In this document: positions 24,197-32,933 of the stretch, piece after piece
Position numbering within the stretch: position 1 is the first letter of the stretch
How the letters are laid out: the number at the start of each line of letters is the position of its first letter
NCBI GenBank assembly: GCA_014236755.1
Contig: JACCKY010000018.1
Coordinates: 1-56,559, forward strand
Direction: 5' to 3'
Source of the DNA: Candidatus Petromonas tenebris
GTDB taxonomy: Bacteria > Bacillota > Clostridia > Peptostreptococcales > Caminicellaceae
Length of the DNA stretch: 56,559 nt
The notes under the pieces: model-generated
What the model saw: the letters and a program-made list of their open reading frames with translations, nothing else
The model's database searches: none
Told to the model about the DNA's origin: nothing
Translations under genes and position numbers: made by a program

Positions 24197-24236
24197 TAAA
24201 AAGACTTTTGGGACCAATTTATTTCCCAGAAGTCTT
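24197..24236 (-). terminator. Terminator after the S4-domain gene
   Basis: AAGACTTTTGGGA (24201-24213) pairs with TCCCAGAAGTCTT (24224-24236), one mismatch, and TTTTTAAA follows on the minus strand. It is 12 bp beyond the stop codon of the S4 gene. Confidence 0.8.
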
Positions 24237-24247
24237 AATATCTATAC

Positions 24248-24490
24248 CTACTCTATGGCTCTATACATTTCTTTTGCCATATCTTTTGTTACGTGGTCCT
24301 TTATGTCAAGTACCTCAATCTTAATTATCCTTGTTCCAAGTTCCAATGTTATTATATCTCCTACTAATACCTCGGTTCCAGGTTTAGCCACCTTATCATT
24401 CACCTTAACCCTTCCCTGTTCGCAGGCCTCCTTTGCTATAGATCTTCTCTTTATCAGTCTAGAATTCTTTAAAAACTTATCTATTCTCAT
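24248..24490 (-). CDS. rqcP: S4-domain RNA-binding protein RqcP (YabO)
   Basis: The 80-residue protein is a single S4 domain: MRIDKFLKNSRLIKRRSIAKEACEQGRVKVNDKVAKPG, then VGDIITLELGTRIIKIEV. It matches YabO/RqcP, which binds the 50S subunit and helps add C-terminal alanine tails during ribosome quality control. The family is a relative of HslR. CAGGAG precedes the ATG. In Bacillus it directly follows yabN; here hup and a decayed island come between. Confidence 0.9.
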   Translation of the reverse strand: MRIDKFLKNSRLIKRRSIAKEACEQGRVKVNDKVAKPGTEVLVGDIITLELGTRIIKIEVLDIKDHVTKDMAKEMYRAIE

Positions 24491-24515
24491 AAATCTTCAA
24501 CTCCTGTCTTTCCAA

Positions 24516-24539
24516 AGAAAAAAAAGCAGCTAAGCTGCT
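24516..24539 (-). terminator. Terminator at the left border of the decayed island
   Basis: AGCAGC (24525-24530) pairs with GCTGCT (24534-24539) with a three-base loop, and eight or more T follow on the minus strand. It lies 17 bp after the stop of a stranded HU-like tail and was probably the original terminator of that gene. Confidence 0.85.
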
Positions 24540-24555
24540 TTTCTTATGTTTCTTT

Positions 24556-24600
24556 TTATTCATTAACCATATCTTTCAAAGCTTTACCAGCAAATCTTAT
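24556..24600 (-). pseudogene. Stranded C-terminal tail of an HU-like gene
   Basis: The last 14 codons before a TAA read IRFAGKALKDMVNE. This is close to the C-terminus of HU proteins; the intact hup at 27355-27639 ends FKAGKSLKDLINEGM. No start or upstream HU sequence is present, and a strong terminator follows. It looks like the displaced 3' end of a hup gene. Confidence 0.55.
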
Positions 24601-24753
24601 ATAAAGCAGCTTACATAGAATTATATCACTTGATACTAGTTTTTACAATAATTAAAAATAAGATATATTTCATTACTATTGAAGGTTTTTACTGTAAGAT
24701 ATAGAACTAATATTACATAAATAAAGCAGTTAAATAACTTGGGTAATATAAAA

Positions 24754-24952
24754 GTAAGCGTCAAATCCATCCCTCATTAACAAGGAACCAACTCCATGAG
24801 ATAATATTCTCGAAGGAGATAATCATATGAATAGCAACGAGGAGAAAGGAACAAAGTGGGCAAGTCGAATTGAAGATTATAGATCTAGTGGCTTGACTGC
24901 TGCTAAGTGGTGTGAATCAAAGGGATATAAGCTTTCTAGACTTAGGTATTAA
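24754..24952 (+). mobile_element. IS66-family remnant (left end and truncated tnpA)
   Basis: The fragment begins GTAAGCGTC, the usual start of IS66-family terminal repeats. With a GGAG site it encodes a 41-codon reading frame at 24827-24952, MNSNEEKGTKWASRIEDYRS onward, including SGLTAAKWCESKGYKLS. That is the N-terminus of the IS66 accessory protein TnpA. The frame stops at TAA exactly where ABC-transporter sequence on the other strand begins. The rest of the IS, including the transposase, is absent. Confidence 0.7.
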
Positions 24953-25254
24953 AAAAAGATTTCATTATTTTCTCAATAAATATTGGTGTTAAATGCTCTG
25001 GTAAAAAATTCGAATCAGGAATGTAACCAATTCTACACTTAATACTTTTTTCGTTATTCTTCCACGGCTTTCCAAATATTTCTACAATTCCTTCCTGAAC
25101 TCTAATCAAGTCCATGATTATCTTTATTATTGTTGTCTTTCCTGCTCCATTGGCTCCAATTAAACCTAAGATTTCTCCTGTTCCTATAGTGAAAGATATA
25201 TTATTAAGTTTAAAATCCCTATATTCTTTTGTTACATTATAGCATTTTTAACAT
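24942..25254 (-). pseudogene. ABC transporter ATPase, N-terminal fragment
   Basis: On the minus strand the frame reads NVTKEYRDFKLNNISF, GTGEILGLIGANGAGKTTI (Walker A), then IIKIIMDLIRVQEGIVEIFGK and RIGYIPDSNFLPEHLTP, after which it ends at the IS66 remnant. The ABC signature, Walker B and switch His are missing. A run of five A after the ATG near 25254 breaks the frame (one base too many), so it is both truncated and frameshifted. It resembles ATPases of bacteriocin or multidrug exporters and probably belonged with the radical-SAM genes upstream. Confidence 0.75.
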
Positions 25255-25650
25255 TTACATGCCTTTCAAAAGGATAAGGCATACTTACAATTTATCATGA
25301 TCTTATTTCTATTAGTTAGAATTATAAGGTTACTATTTATATTTTATGAACTATATAACAATGACAATAATTTGATAGATATTATTCATTAATAATTATA
25401 TATTGTCTGGATAAATTACGCTTCCCATAGCAATGAGTCATTCAAGCTTATACATGCATATTCTATCGAGGTTTCCTGTAAGAGTCATTTAATTCTAAGC
25501 TTTTAATATGCTTATTGGTATCATCGCTATGGATATATTGGGCATTTAGCAATAAAGGTTATCATTTATAAATTTTCCGCCTCTTTCAAGACCAATTAAT
25601 TCTGTGCATTCTAATTTCTACTAATCCTCTCAATCATAGCATTCTAGTTG
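25255..25650. other. AT-rich remnant without intact gene
   Basis: No intact reading frame is seen. On the minus strand just after the radical-SAM fragment, the phase after its stop codon still reads CTELIGLERGGKFINDNLYC between stop codons, suggesting a decayed extension of that locus. The rest (25255-25560) shows nothing I can assign. Confidence 0.4.
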
Positions 25651-26495
25651 CTATACAATTTTACCACAAAATTCCATTGCATTTAAATCAGCTGTAGCAT
25701 AATATTCTATTGCTCTACAGTCAAAACACATTAATTTTCTTTCACAAGAAGTACATTTGTGTATTTTGTTTTTGGATAATTCCCAAAACTTCCTATATTC
25801 TTCTCTTGCAAATACTTCATATAGTTTTTCTTCTTTAAGATTACCTAATATGAAGTCCCTCATCATCATACAAGGATGAACTTTTCCTTCTTCAGAAATA
25901 AAAATATGTCTAAATAAGCATGAATGATATTTTTCTAAGTACTGATAATTATTGATTGATACTATAATATTACTTTGAGTTTTATCATAAAGACTATTAT
26001 GCATCTTGTCACTTGCATATTCATTTGGAGGATATATAGATGACTCAGCATAATCTCTGCTGCCTAAGAACAGTTTTATATCATCTATGTAATCCTCATT
26101 TAGTTCATTAATTAATATCATAAATTGAGTTGGTATTTCGTATTTATCTATTAACTCAATTGATTCTAATAACTTATTAAAACTACCTCTCTTTTGAGTG
26201 ATCATATCATATACTTCTGCATAAGACCCCAGTATTTGTAAGATCAATCTACACAATGGAATGTGCTTAATCTATCATTTTCTAAAAGAAACGTTCGTGC
26301 CGTTTTAATTCTCTCTATTGTAACATTGTTTTCATAATAATCGCCTAAATTATTCTTATGTAAAAATGTTATTACTTCATCTACATCATTTTCTCCATAT
26401 AAACTCTTCACTAATTCTATTTCAACTCCCTTATCAAGTTGTTCCATAATAGCTGCATATTTTTCCTCAAAATTGTATACTTTGTTGCTTATCAA
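25651..26495 (-). pseudogene. Radical SAM/SPASM peptide-maturase-like gene, broken
   Basis: Two overlapping frames make one damaged gene. The first (26495-26244, TTG start) encodes an 83-residue N-terminal region with no motif I recognise. The second (to 25651) encodes the back half of a radical-SAM barrel (LQILGSYAEVYDMITQKRGS, which fits the family's later strands) and a SPASM-type tail with GKVHPCMMM, CTSCERKLMCFDC and a final EFCGKIV. The CxxxCxxC motif for the SAM cluster, normally in between, is missing. The join therefore reflects an internal deletion plus a frame change. Such proteins modify ribosomal peptides or sit in peptide clusters. Confidence 0.7.
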
Positions 26496-27106
26496 ATCAT
26501 GTGCAATAGAGTTTTGTTTTCCTTTAACGCTTCTTCTTGATATGCAATATCAAATTCTGCATCTCTTGTTATACTTTTGAATAATCTATTGAGAAATTGG
26601 CTAGGTTTAAAATCTTTATCTACCGAATCTAAATAAGTATTCTGTAGTTTCTTTAACTTATCAACCACATATCTATTGCTATTTTGTTTCGTATAATACG
26701 CTGTATTTATATCTTTCACTTTAGAAATTCGAATTATTTTATCATCTAAGATTTTATTCTTACTAAAAAAATCTTCAACTTTTTCAATATCTGTTAAGTT
26801 GTCAAAAGTGGTGAGTACTAATAGAGCATTTGCATTATCGTCTTTATCGATATTGTTTTTATTATATTCTTTAAGAATTTTATCTGCTAGGTAAATATTT
26901 TTTATAACCTTTTCAAAGGTTGGAGACCCATTCACTGTAACTCTATTTCTATCATGTTCTTCTTGAGGACCATCTAGGCTTACACTTATTGAGAAATTAT
27001 TATCATACATAAATCTTATTTTAATTTCATCTAGTAAGAATCCATTAGTTGTTATTGTATATCTTACCTTGTTGAATACTAATCTTGTGTTAACACACTT
27101 ATAAAT
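26492..27106 (-). pseudogene. Second radical SAM fragment, 5'-truncated
   Basis: The open frame runs from a stop near 27107 and begins within a radical-SAM barrel: NKVRYTITTNGFLLDEI, then FSISVSLDGPQEEHDRNRV, the well-known strand-4 motif of SPASM-type enzymes. It ends LKENKTLLHMI with no SPASM cysteines. The upstream CxxxCxxC part is absent. Its stop overlaps the TTG of the next fragment, so both may derive from adjacent maturase genes. The AT-rich codon use is like that of the other island fragments. Confidence 0.7.
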
Positions 27107-27234
27107 TTAGACGAACACTTTTAATTTCCTTTGGATTGTCCCCAAGTGATGGCTATGTAGTCCTTGAGGTGGCAAAATCGAAAAATGATGGCAAGACCGT
27201 AAATAGTTTTCGTGTAAAAACTTCAACAATATAA
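27094..27234 (+). pseudogene. C-terminal fragment of an unidentified protein
   Basis: A 46-codon open stretch on the plus strand reads FRRTLLISFGLSPSDGYVVL, then EVAKSKNDGKTVNSFRVKTS, and stops just before a hairpin. It has no start and is cut at the same point (about 27100) where the radical-SAM fragment on the other strand begins, so this is probably an insertion or deletion junction. I do not recognise the family. Confidence 0.35.
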
Positions 27235-27235
27235 A

Positions 27236-27266
27236 AAACCCCCTGTTATAAAATCCAGGGAGTTAT
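27236..27266. terminator. Hairpin at the right border of the island
   Basis: CCCTG (27241-27245) pairs with CAGGG (27256-27260), extended by flanking AAC/GTT. It lies just after the plus-strand fragment's stop codon and about 90 bp beyond hup on the minus strand, so it may serve either side. Confidence 0.5.
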
Positions 27267-27354
27267 TATATTTGGTTATAATATCTTTTATTTTACAGTA
27301 CACCTTATATGTTCACCGCAAATAACAACTTACCAAATCGTTGATAATACTTGA

Positions 27355-27639
27355 TTACATACCTTCGTTAATTAGATCTTTAAGGGATTTTCCTGCCTTA
27401 AATACTGGAGCCTTTGACGCAGGGATATCGATTACCTGCTCAGGATTTCTTGGATTTCTACCTTTTCTAGCCTTTCTTTGTCTTACATCAAATGTACCAA
27501 ATCCAACTAATTGAACCTTTTCTCCATTTACTAAAGCCTCTTCAACACTTTTCATAAATGCATTCAATGCAGCCTCTGCATCTTTTTTTGTAAGTCCTGA
27601 CTTCTCAGCCATACTAGTTACTAATTCTGCTTTGTTCAC
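27355..27639 (-). CDS. hup: HU-family DNA-binding protein
   Basis: The 94-residue protein is a complete HU: MNKAELVTSMAEKSGLTKKDAEAALNAF at the N-terminus, the VQLVGFGTFDVRQRKARKGRNPR beta-arm region and IDIPASKAPVFKAGKSLKDL at the end. It binds and bends DNA as a dimer and compacts the nucleoid. The start is GTG with AAGGAGG upstream. In Bacillus hup is elsewhere; many clostridia have it beside mazG, as here. Another HU-like tail lies 2.75 kb downstream at 24556-24600. Confidence 0.96.
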   Translation of the reverse strand: MNKAELVTSMAEKSGLTKKDAEAALNAFMKSVEEALVNGEKVQLVGFGTFDVRQRKARKGRNPRNPEQVIDIPASKAPVFKAGKSLKDLINEGM

Positions 27640-27712
27640 AATATTACCTCCTTAAATTAGTATTCAAAGTTTTCAATTAGATTACGTATTAGCTAATTCT
27701 ATCTTTTATTGA

Positions 27713-27738
27713 AAAATCCTTCTTTTTAGCAGGATTTT
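27713..27738. terminator. Terminator between mazG and hup
   Basis: AAAAATCCT (about 27712-27720) pairs with AGGATTTTT (27731-27739), with A- and T-runs on both sides, so it can work in either direction. It separates hup from the upstream yabN gene. Confidence 0.75.
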
Positions 27739-27747
27739 TTTCGAAAA

Positions 27748-29223
27748 TTAGGTCTTTCGGTCCATTTTTTTAGCTTCATTCCACAGGATATCCATTTCCT
27801 GCAAATTCATATCTTCTAAATTTTGCCCATTTCTATTTGCAGCTCTCTCTATGTATTCAAACCTTCTTATAAATTTTTCTATCGTTTCATTAAGAGCTAA
27901 TTCAGGCCTTACTTTTAAAAACCTTGCCACATTTACTATTGCAAACAAAAGATCTCCAATTTCTTCTTTAATTTCATCTTGCTTTTCAGTTTTAAATACA
28001 TTAATCAGTTCCTGAAATTCTTCCTTTACTTTTTCCATGGCGCCATCAATGCTATCCCAATCAAAGCCTACCTTTGCCGCCTTTGCTTGTACCTTATAGC
28101 TTTTCATAAGTGCAGGCAGATGCTTTGGAATCCTCATCAGAGACTCTGTATAGCTTTTTTCATCCTTTTCCTGCCGTTTTATCTCTTCCCAGTTTTCTAA
28201 CACCTTATCTGTTGTATCTACGCTTATATCGCCAAATACATGAGGATGTCTTCTAATCAGTTTTTGACATATACCTGTTATAACATCTTTTATATCAAAG
28301 TATCCACTTTCACGGGCTATCTCACAATGAAATACTATTTGTAAAAGTAGGTCCCCCAGTTCTTCTTCCAAAAGGTCTACATCTTCTTCCTCAATAGCTT
28401 CCAAAACTTCATAGCATTCTTCTATGAGATAGGGCTTAAGGCTTTGATGAGTCTGCTTTTTATCCCATGGACATCCTTCTTTACTTCTTAGCTTTTGCAT
28501 AATATTTACTAGATTATCCATTTCATATTTCTTTGTAATATTATTACTGGTTTTCGGGATAAATATACTGGTCAAATGGTCTAAGTGCTCTGTTCTATCC
28601 AATTCATACAAAGGGACCTCTATTATTTTCTCTTCTCCTTTTACCCCTGCACCTCTAATTATTGTTATCATATGTTCTTCATCATAATATTCCATAAGCT
28701 TTATCTTTACTTGGGAAGCAATAAAATTATTATACACTTGGGTAATTATCGTGTCAACGGTTATATCAAGTCTTTGGGAATTTATTTGGAGCCCGTCTAT
28801 TATTTTTAGCCCTCCTATAGGGTCTCTTTTCAACGTATTTACAATTGCTTCTATAAAGCTTACTCCAGCTATAAACTCAAGATGTATGTCCTTATCTTTT
28901 TCGCTTATATCAATAAGTCTTTGAACCGTATATTCTGCTACAAAGGGACTCCCCGGAACAGCATAGACAATGTCCTGATCTTTACATAAGTTTACGAGCT
29001 TATCCACGATTTCATCGTAGACATCTTCAAAGTTTTCCTTGGTATCATAAATATCGTCAAAACTATAAGTTTTTATACCTAAATCCCTTATAAAGCCTAC
29101 TATTGGATGTCTTTCCGTTCTCAGATATAGTATACCAGCCTCTTTAATCTTTTCCAAGGCCTCTAAAGTTAAATACTGCTTCCCTCCAGGGCCTAATCCT
29201 ACTACTGTAATTTTATTCGGCAA
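27748..29223 (-). CDS. yabN: YabN: tetrapyrrole methylase-like and MazG nucleotide pyrophosphohydrolase fusion
   Basis: The start is TTG at 29221-29223 with GAGAAGGTG upstream, giving 491 residues, the length of Bacillus YabN. Residues 1-220 are a tetrapyrrole (corrin/porphyrin) methylase-like domain starting NKITVVGLGPGGKQYLTLEA with VYAVPGSPFVAEYTV. Residues 230-490 hold two MazG repeats, with LRSKEGCPWDKKQTHQSLKP, EECYEVLEAI and EEELGDLLLQIVFH supplying the ExxED-type metal residues. MazG hydrolyses NTPs, including damaged ones. The upstream frame to 29301 lacks a ribosome site and enters repeat DNA. Confidence 0.93.
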   Translation of the reverse strand: MPNKITVVGLGPGGKQYLTLEALEKIKEAGILYLRTERHPIVGFIRDLGIKTYSFDDIYDTKENFEDVYDEIVDKLVNLCKDQDIVYAVPGSPFVAEYTVQRLIDISEKDKDIHLEFIAGVSFIEAIVNTLKRDPIGGLKIIDGLQINSQRLDITVDTIITQVYNNFIASQVKIKLMEYYDEEHMITIIRGAGVKGEEKIIEVPLYELDRTEHLDHLTSIFIPKTSNNITKKYEMDNLVNIMQKLRSKEGCPWDKKQTHQSLKPYLIEECYEVLEAIEEEDVDLLEEELGDLLLQIVFHCEIARESGYFDIKDVITGICQKLIRRHPHVFGDISVDTTDKVLENWEEIKRQEKDEKSYTESLMRIPKHLPALMKSYKVQAKAAKVGFDWDSIDGAMEKVKEEFQELINVFKTEKQDEIKEEIGDLLFAIVNVARFLKVRPELALNETIEKFIRRFEYIERAANRNGQNLEDMNLQEMDILWNEAKKMDRKT

Positions 29224-29307
29224 ATTATCACCTTCTCTTTTTATAAAGTATTTCCATATACGCTTGTATAGATATGTTAAAGTTGATAAAAGTAAAGTCA
29301 AAAACTC

Positions 29308-29530
29308 TAGGTCTTAGCTATTCGCCTTTCGCCACTCGCTGCTCACTACTCGGTTAGGGTCCGGCTTTCGGTCACTTCTTAATTAGTCCCTAGTTCTTAG
29401 TCCTTGGCCCTTAGTTCTTAGCCCTTAGTAAATCCAGATCACTCTTTAGGGTCTTCCCTGTAACCTGTCACCCGTTACCCGTCACCTTTTACCTATTTCC
29501 TATATCCTTTCTCTATATCCTAGCCTTTTT
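29308..29530. repeat. Heptamer-type repeat tract
   Basis: The spacer between yabM and yabN is made of degenerate 7-bp words: TAGTCCC TAGTTCT TAGTCCT TGGCCCT TAGTTCT TAGCCCT TAG, later CCTGTCA CCCGTTA CCCGTCA CCTTTTA and CCTATTT CCTATAT CCTTTCT. The part CACTCTTTAGGGTCTT resembles the centre of R1 and R2. Confidence 0.7.
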
Positions 29531-29544
29531 TACCAAATACTTTG

Positions 29545-31146
29545 TTATTTCCTATAAAACACACTAGTAATCTTTTGTAGTTTACTGCCTCCCGGCATTA
29601 TTTCAAAGTCCTCTTCCGTTAAAGTTCTAGTTACTATTAACATTATACCATAGACCAGAGCACCTACTGCTACGGCTGCTAGTGTAGAAATATTATTTCC
29701 AAAATTAGAATTTAATATTTGATATAAATATTTTACTACTACTGCCATTGCAATAACAGAGATAACTGGCTTAATAATTACATTAATATAATTAAGACTT
29801 ATTTTGGTATATCTTTTGATATATATGAAGTTAAGAACAGCTGCAATACCGTAACCTGTTACCGTGGCTATGGCTGCTCCTCTAACATTCAATTCAGGTA
29901 TACCTATTAATATATAACTTAAAACCAGTTTAACTACAGCTCCAATAAATAAATTTTTTACAGGAACAGATGGTTTTCCCAAACCCTGAAGCATTCCCGT
30001 AAGGGTTTGGAACAGGGATAAAAATATAACTCCAAAACCCAGTACAGATAATATATTGCTTGCATTTATAGCACTTTCGATTTGCATAGGATATAAAAGC
30101 ACCATAATCTGCTTAGAAAGTATTACAAGCCCTACAGCCGCTGGTAGACCGACAAGCAAAGCTATCCTTATCCCCGCCTCAATGGTATCATATAAAGAGT
30201 TCATATCTCTTCTAACTGCCAAGTGAGCAACAGCAGGCACAAGGCTTATTTGAAGGGCTGCTGTTATAACTTGTGGTAAATTTATGAGAGGGTTTGCCAT
30301 TCCCGTTAATTGTCCATATAGTCCATTGGACTCTGCAGCGCTGTATCCAATATCCTGAAGCCTTCTCATTACAATTCCTGCATCAATAGAATTCATTACA
30401 GGAATTACAGCAGCGCCTAATGTGATCGGTATAGCTATAGATAATAGCTTTTTCATAATGGCTCCAAAGCTTTCTTCTTTTCCTGGCTTTCCTTTTTCTA
30501 CACCTTCCATCTTCTTATATTTAAAAAATATATAGGTCATTAAAATCGCACCAAAAAAGGCACCAGCAGTTGCACCAAAAGTAGCTCCTGCCGAAGCCAC
30601 TTCAACTCCTCTATCCAATAAAACTACTGCCAACAATATACCTAGCACTACTCTTCCCAATTGCTCTATCACCTGGGATATGGCCGTAGGCTTCATATTT
30701 TGATGTCCTTGAAAATATCCTCTGTAAGCCGACATAATAGGTACAAAAAAAAGAGCAGGTGCAATAGCTAAAGTGGAATAATAGGCCCTTGGGTTTTCTA
30801 CTAAAACATCAGTATAAAATCGGGCTCCAAAAAATAATAATGATGAAGTAATTATTCCCACAAAAAATAAAACCATAAATGCAACCCTAAAGACTCTATG
30901 GGCTCCATATCTATCTCCTATAGCTACTCTTTCCGACACTAGCTTAGCAATGGCAGTAGGAATCCCCGCAGTAGAAACAACCAATAGAAGCAGATATATC
31001 GGATAGGCAGTTTGATAGTATCCCATCCCATCATCACCAATCAGATTTGCAAGAGGTATTCTAAAAAAAGCTCCTAATATTTTAGTTATAATTCCTGCTG
31101 TACCTAGAATAAAGGCTCCCTTTAAAAAAGAATTGCCCTTTGTCAT
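29545..31146 (-). CDS. yabM: MOP-family flippase, YabM/SpoVB-like
   Basis: The 533-residue protein has 14 or so membrane segments and starts FLKGAFILGTAGIITKILGAFFRIPLANLIGDDGMGYYQ, typical of the polysaccharide-transporter branch that includes SpoVB and MurJ-like lipid II flippases. AYRGYFQGHQNMKPTAISQVIEQLGRV is a second family signature. Position between spoVT and yabN matches B. subtilis yabM. A role in moving peptidoglycan lipid precursors is inferred from the family. GGGAGG precedes the ATG. Confidence 0.9.
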   Translation of the reverse strand: MTKGNSFLKGAFILGTAGIITKILGAFFRIPLANLIGDDGMGYYQTAYPIYLLLLVVSTAGIPTAIAKLVSERVAIGDRYGAHRVFRVAFMVLFFVGIITSSLLFFGARFYTDVLVENPRAYYSTLAIAPALFFVPIMSAYRGYFQGHQNMKPTAISQVIEQLGRVVLGILLAVVLLDRGVEVASAGATFGATAGAFFGAILMTYIFFKYKKMEGVEKGKPGKEESFGAIMKKLLSIAIPITLGAAVIPVMNSIDAGIVMRRLQDIGYSAAESNGLYGQLTGMANPLINLPQVITAALQISLVPAVAHLAVRRDMNSLYDTIEAGIRIALLVGLPAAVGLVILSKQIMVLLYPMQIESAINASNILSVLGFGVIFLSLFQTLTGMLQGLGKPSVPVKNLFIGAVVKLVLSYILIGIPELNVRGAAIATVTGYGIAAVLNFIYIKRYTKISLNYINVIIKPVISVIAMAVVVKYLYQILNSNFGNNISTLAAVAVGALVYGIMLIVTRTLTEEDFEIMPGGSKLQKITSVFYRK

Positions 31147-31261
31147 AGTATATTATCCTCCCTAATGTAGTTATAGCAAATTATTAGAACTATAAAACAA
31201 GTTAATTATATCAAAATATATAGAATAAATCATAATTTATACAAAATTTTTTTGTACAAAG

Positions 31262-31288
31262 AAAAAGTAGTAACACATTCGTTACTAC
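31262..31288 (-). terminator. spoVT terminator
   Basis: GTAGTAAC (31267-31274) pairs with GTTACTAC (31281-31288), and TTTTTCTTTG follows on the minus strand. It is about 30 bp past the stop codon. Confidence 0.85.
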
Positions 31289-31320
31289 ATTGTTATTTCT
31301 TTTATGCTTTTATGTATTTT

Positions 31321-31872
31321 TTAGTGTTCCATTTGTTTTCCTAAAAAACCAGCTGCAGTTTCTGCTATCTTCTTTTCGAGTTCGCCCATTATTCTTTCAG
31401 TATCTTTAGATAAAAGTACTACTGAACCTATTGGATCCCCATGGGTAACTATCGGCACGATAATCTGAGAGTTATATTTTCTCATATCATTCTCTTCAAT
31501 GGTCACAGGAACCAGTTTATCAATTTCGTTAATTATCTTAGACTGTCTTTGTTCCATTATATTTTCTAATTCTTTACTAACTCTTTTTTCCAAATGCTCC
31601 TTCTTTGAAGCACCGGCTATAGCAACCACATTGTCTCTGTCAGTAATTATAGCTATGGCATTTATGGACTCATTTAATGATTCCGCATATTCAGTTGCAA
31701 ATTCATTAAGTTCACCTATTGGAGAATATTTTTTAAGTATTACCTCTCCTTCTCTATCAGTAAAAATTTCTAATGGATCTCCTTCTCTAATTCGTAAAGT
31801 TCTTCTGATTTCCTTAGGGATAACAACTCTGCCTAAATCGTCAATTCTTCTTACAATGCCTGTTGCCTTCAA
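31321..31872 (-). CDS. spoVT: Stage V sporulation protein T
   Basis: The 183-residue protein has an AbrB-type swapped-hairpin DNA-binding domain at residues 1-50 (TGIVRRIDDLGRVVIPKEIR RTLRIREGDPLEIF) and a GAF-like domain after it with NEFATEYAESLNESINAIAI. SpoVT is a forespore regulator under sigma-G. The start codon is TTG with AGGAGGG upstream, giving the expected (M)KATGIVRRID. Downstream on this strand is yabM, as in Bacillus. Confidence 0.97.
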   Translation of the reverse strand: MKATGIVRRIDDLGRVVIPKEIRRTLRIREGDPLEIFTDREGEVILKKYSPIGELNEFATEYAESLNESINAIAIITDRDNVVAIAGASKKEHLEKRVSKELENIMEQRQSKIINEIDKLVPVTIEENDMRKYNSQIIVPIVTHGDPIGSVVLLSKDTERIMGELEKKIAETAAGFLGKQMEH

Positions 31873-32004
31873 TTCCTTTCCCTCCTAAAAAATACTTAAT
31901 GAATTCCATCACGTAAACTTATTATTTGTCCAAATCGTTTTTTTATACATATATGGTAAATTTATTTTTTAGTGTTAAAGAAATTATTTTTTGCATAACG
32001 AGAA

Positions 32005-32060
32005 AGGAGATAGGTCAATAATAAACCTTTCTCCTTTTTCCTATTTCCTTTCTCATTATT
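32005..32060. repeat. Pyrimidine-rich heptamer tract and hairpin
   Basis: CCTTTCT CCTTTTT CCTATTT CCTTTCT CATTATT keeps a 7-bp period and matches the ends of the tracts at 22200-22325 and 29308-29530. Its first part also pairs with GAAAGGAGA at about 32001-32010, so the permease operon end has a hairpin. Confidence 0.55.
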
Positions 32061-32933
32061 TTACTTATTATATTTCGAAATCAACTTAAAAGTCTTTGTG
32101 TATAACCAAACTAAAACTAAAGAACATAATGTCAATATCATATTTATAGCCATGGTATAGGGTCTATGGGTTAAATCAGGATTGGTATATTCTATATAGG
32201 CCTTAACAGGTAATGTTTTGGGGCTTGTAGGTCCCAATAGATATGGTACCTCAAAGGCCCCAAAGGAAAATGCAAATATTATTATAAATGATGAAAGAAT
32301 AGTTGGCATAATCAAAGGTAATAGAATATGCCAAAATACTTGTCTTCTATTTGCTCCTAGGTTTAATGCTGCTTCTGAAAGTTTATCATTGATATTACTT
32401 AAAACTGTATAAACTAGCATAGCTATAAAGGGAATTTCCTTCCATAAATAGGCTGTTATTATGCCTATACCCTTTCTGTCAAATATTAGGGAAGGAAATG
32501 AGGTTTGATTACTTATTATTCCTAAATTATATAATAATCTTGGTAAAATACCACTTTGTGCAAGGACGTTATACACTAGTAGTGCAGCTACAGAATGGGG
32601 TACAATTATAGGTAATTTGTATATTACATCTTCTATTCCCTTTTTATACTTACTTCTTAAAATCGAATAAGCCAAAAGTACCCCTACAATAACTGCTATC
32701 ATTGAAGATAGTAAAGATATATACAAGCTAAATCTTAAAGAAAGCAAAAAATCTTTATCTGTTAGTACATCTTTGTAGTATTTTAGAGTAAATTCAGTAA
32801 GCCCTATAGCTGAAAAATGTCCAAAACTCTGCATGAGTCCCATAATTAATCCTGACACAAATATACCCAAAATAGGTATCATTACAGGTACTAACATTAA
32901 ATAAGGTTTTTTTTGATACAATTTATTATTCAC
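32061..32933 (-). CDS. ABC transporter permease, incomplete import system
   Basis: The 290-residue protein has six predicted membrane spans and a clear binding-protein-dependent permease loop, EAALNLGANRRQVFWHILLP, near residue 210. It starts at GTG within the end of the binding-protein gene (8-base overlap), so the two are translationally coupled. Sequence character resembles the YnjC/thiamine-type permeases. A partner permease and an ATPase would be expected next, but the next gene is spoVT. Either the ATPase is shared from elsewhere or the operon has lost genes. Confidence 0.8.
   Translation of the reverse strand: MNNKLYQKKPYLMLVPVMIPILGIFVSGLIMGLMQSFGHFSAIGLTEFTLKYYKDVLTDKDFLLSLRFSLYISLLSSMIAVIVGVLLAYSILRSKYKKGIEDVIYKLPIIVPHSVAALLVYNVLAQSGILPRLLYNLGIISNQTSFPSLIFDRKGIGIITAYLWKEIPFIAMLVYTVLSNINDKLSEAALNLGANRRQVFWHILLPLIMPTILSSFIIIFAFSFGAFEVPYLLGPTSPKTLPVKAYIEYTNPDLTHRPYTMAINMILTLCSLVLVWLYTKTFKLISKYNK

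Noticed and set aside
24827-24952. 41-codon TnpA-like frame considered as a functional small gene
   Set aside because: It lacks the rest of the IS66 accessory protein and ends exactly at the junction with unrelated ABC-transporter sequence, so it is a remnant.
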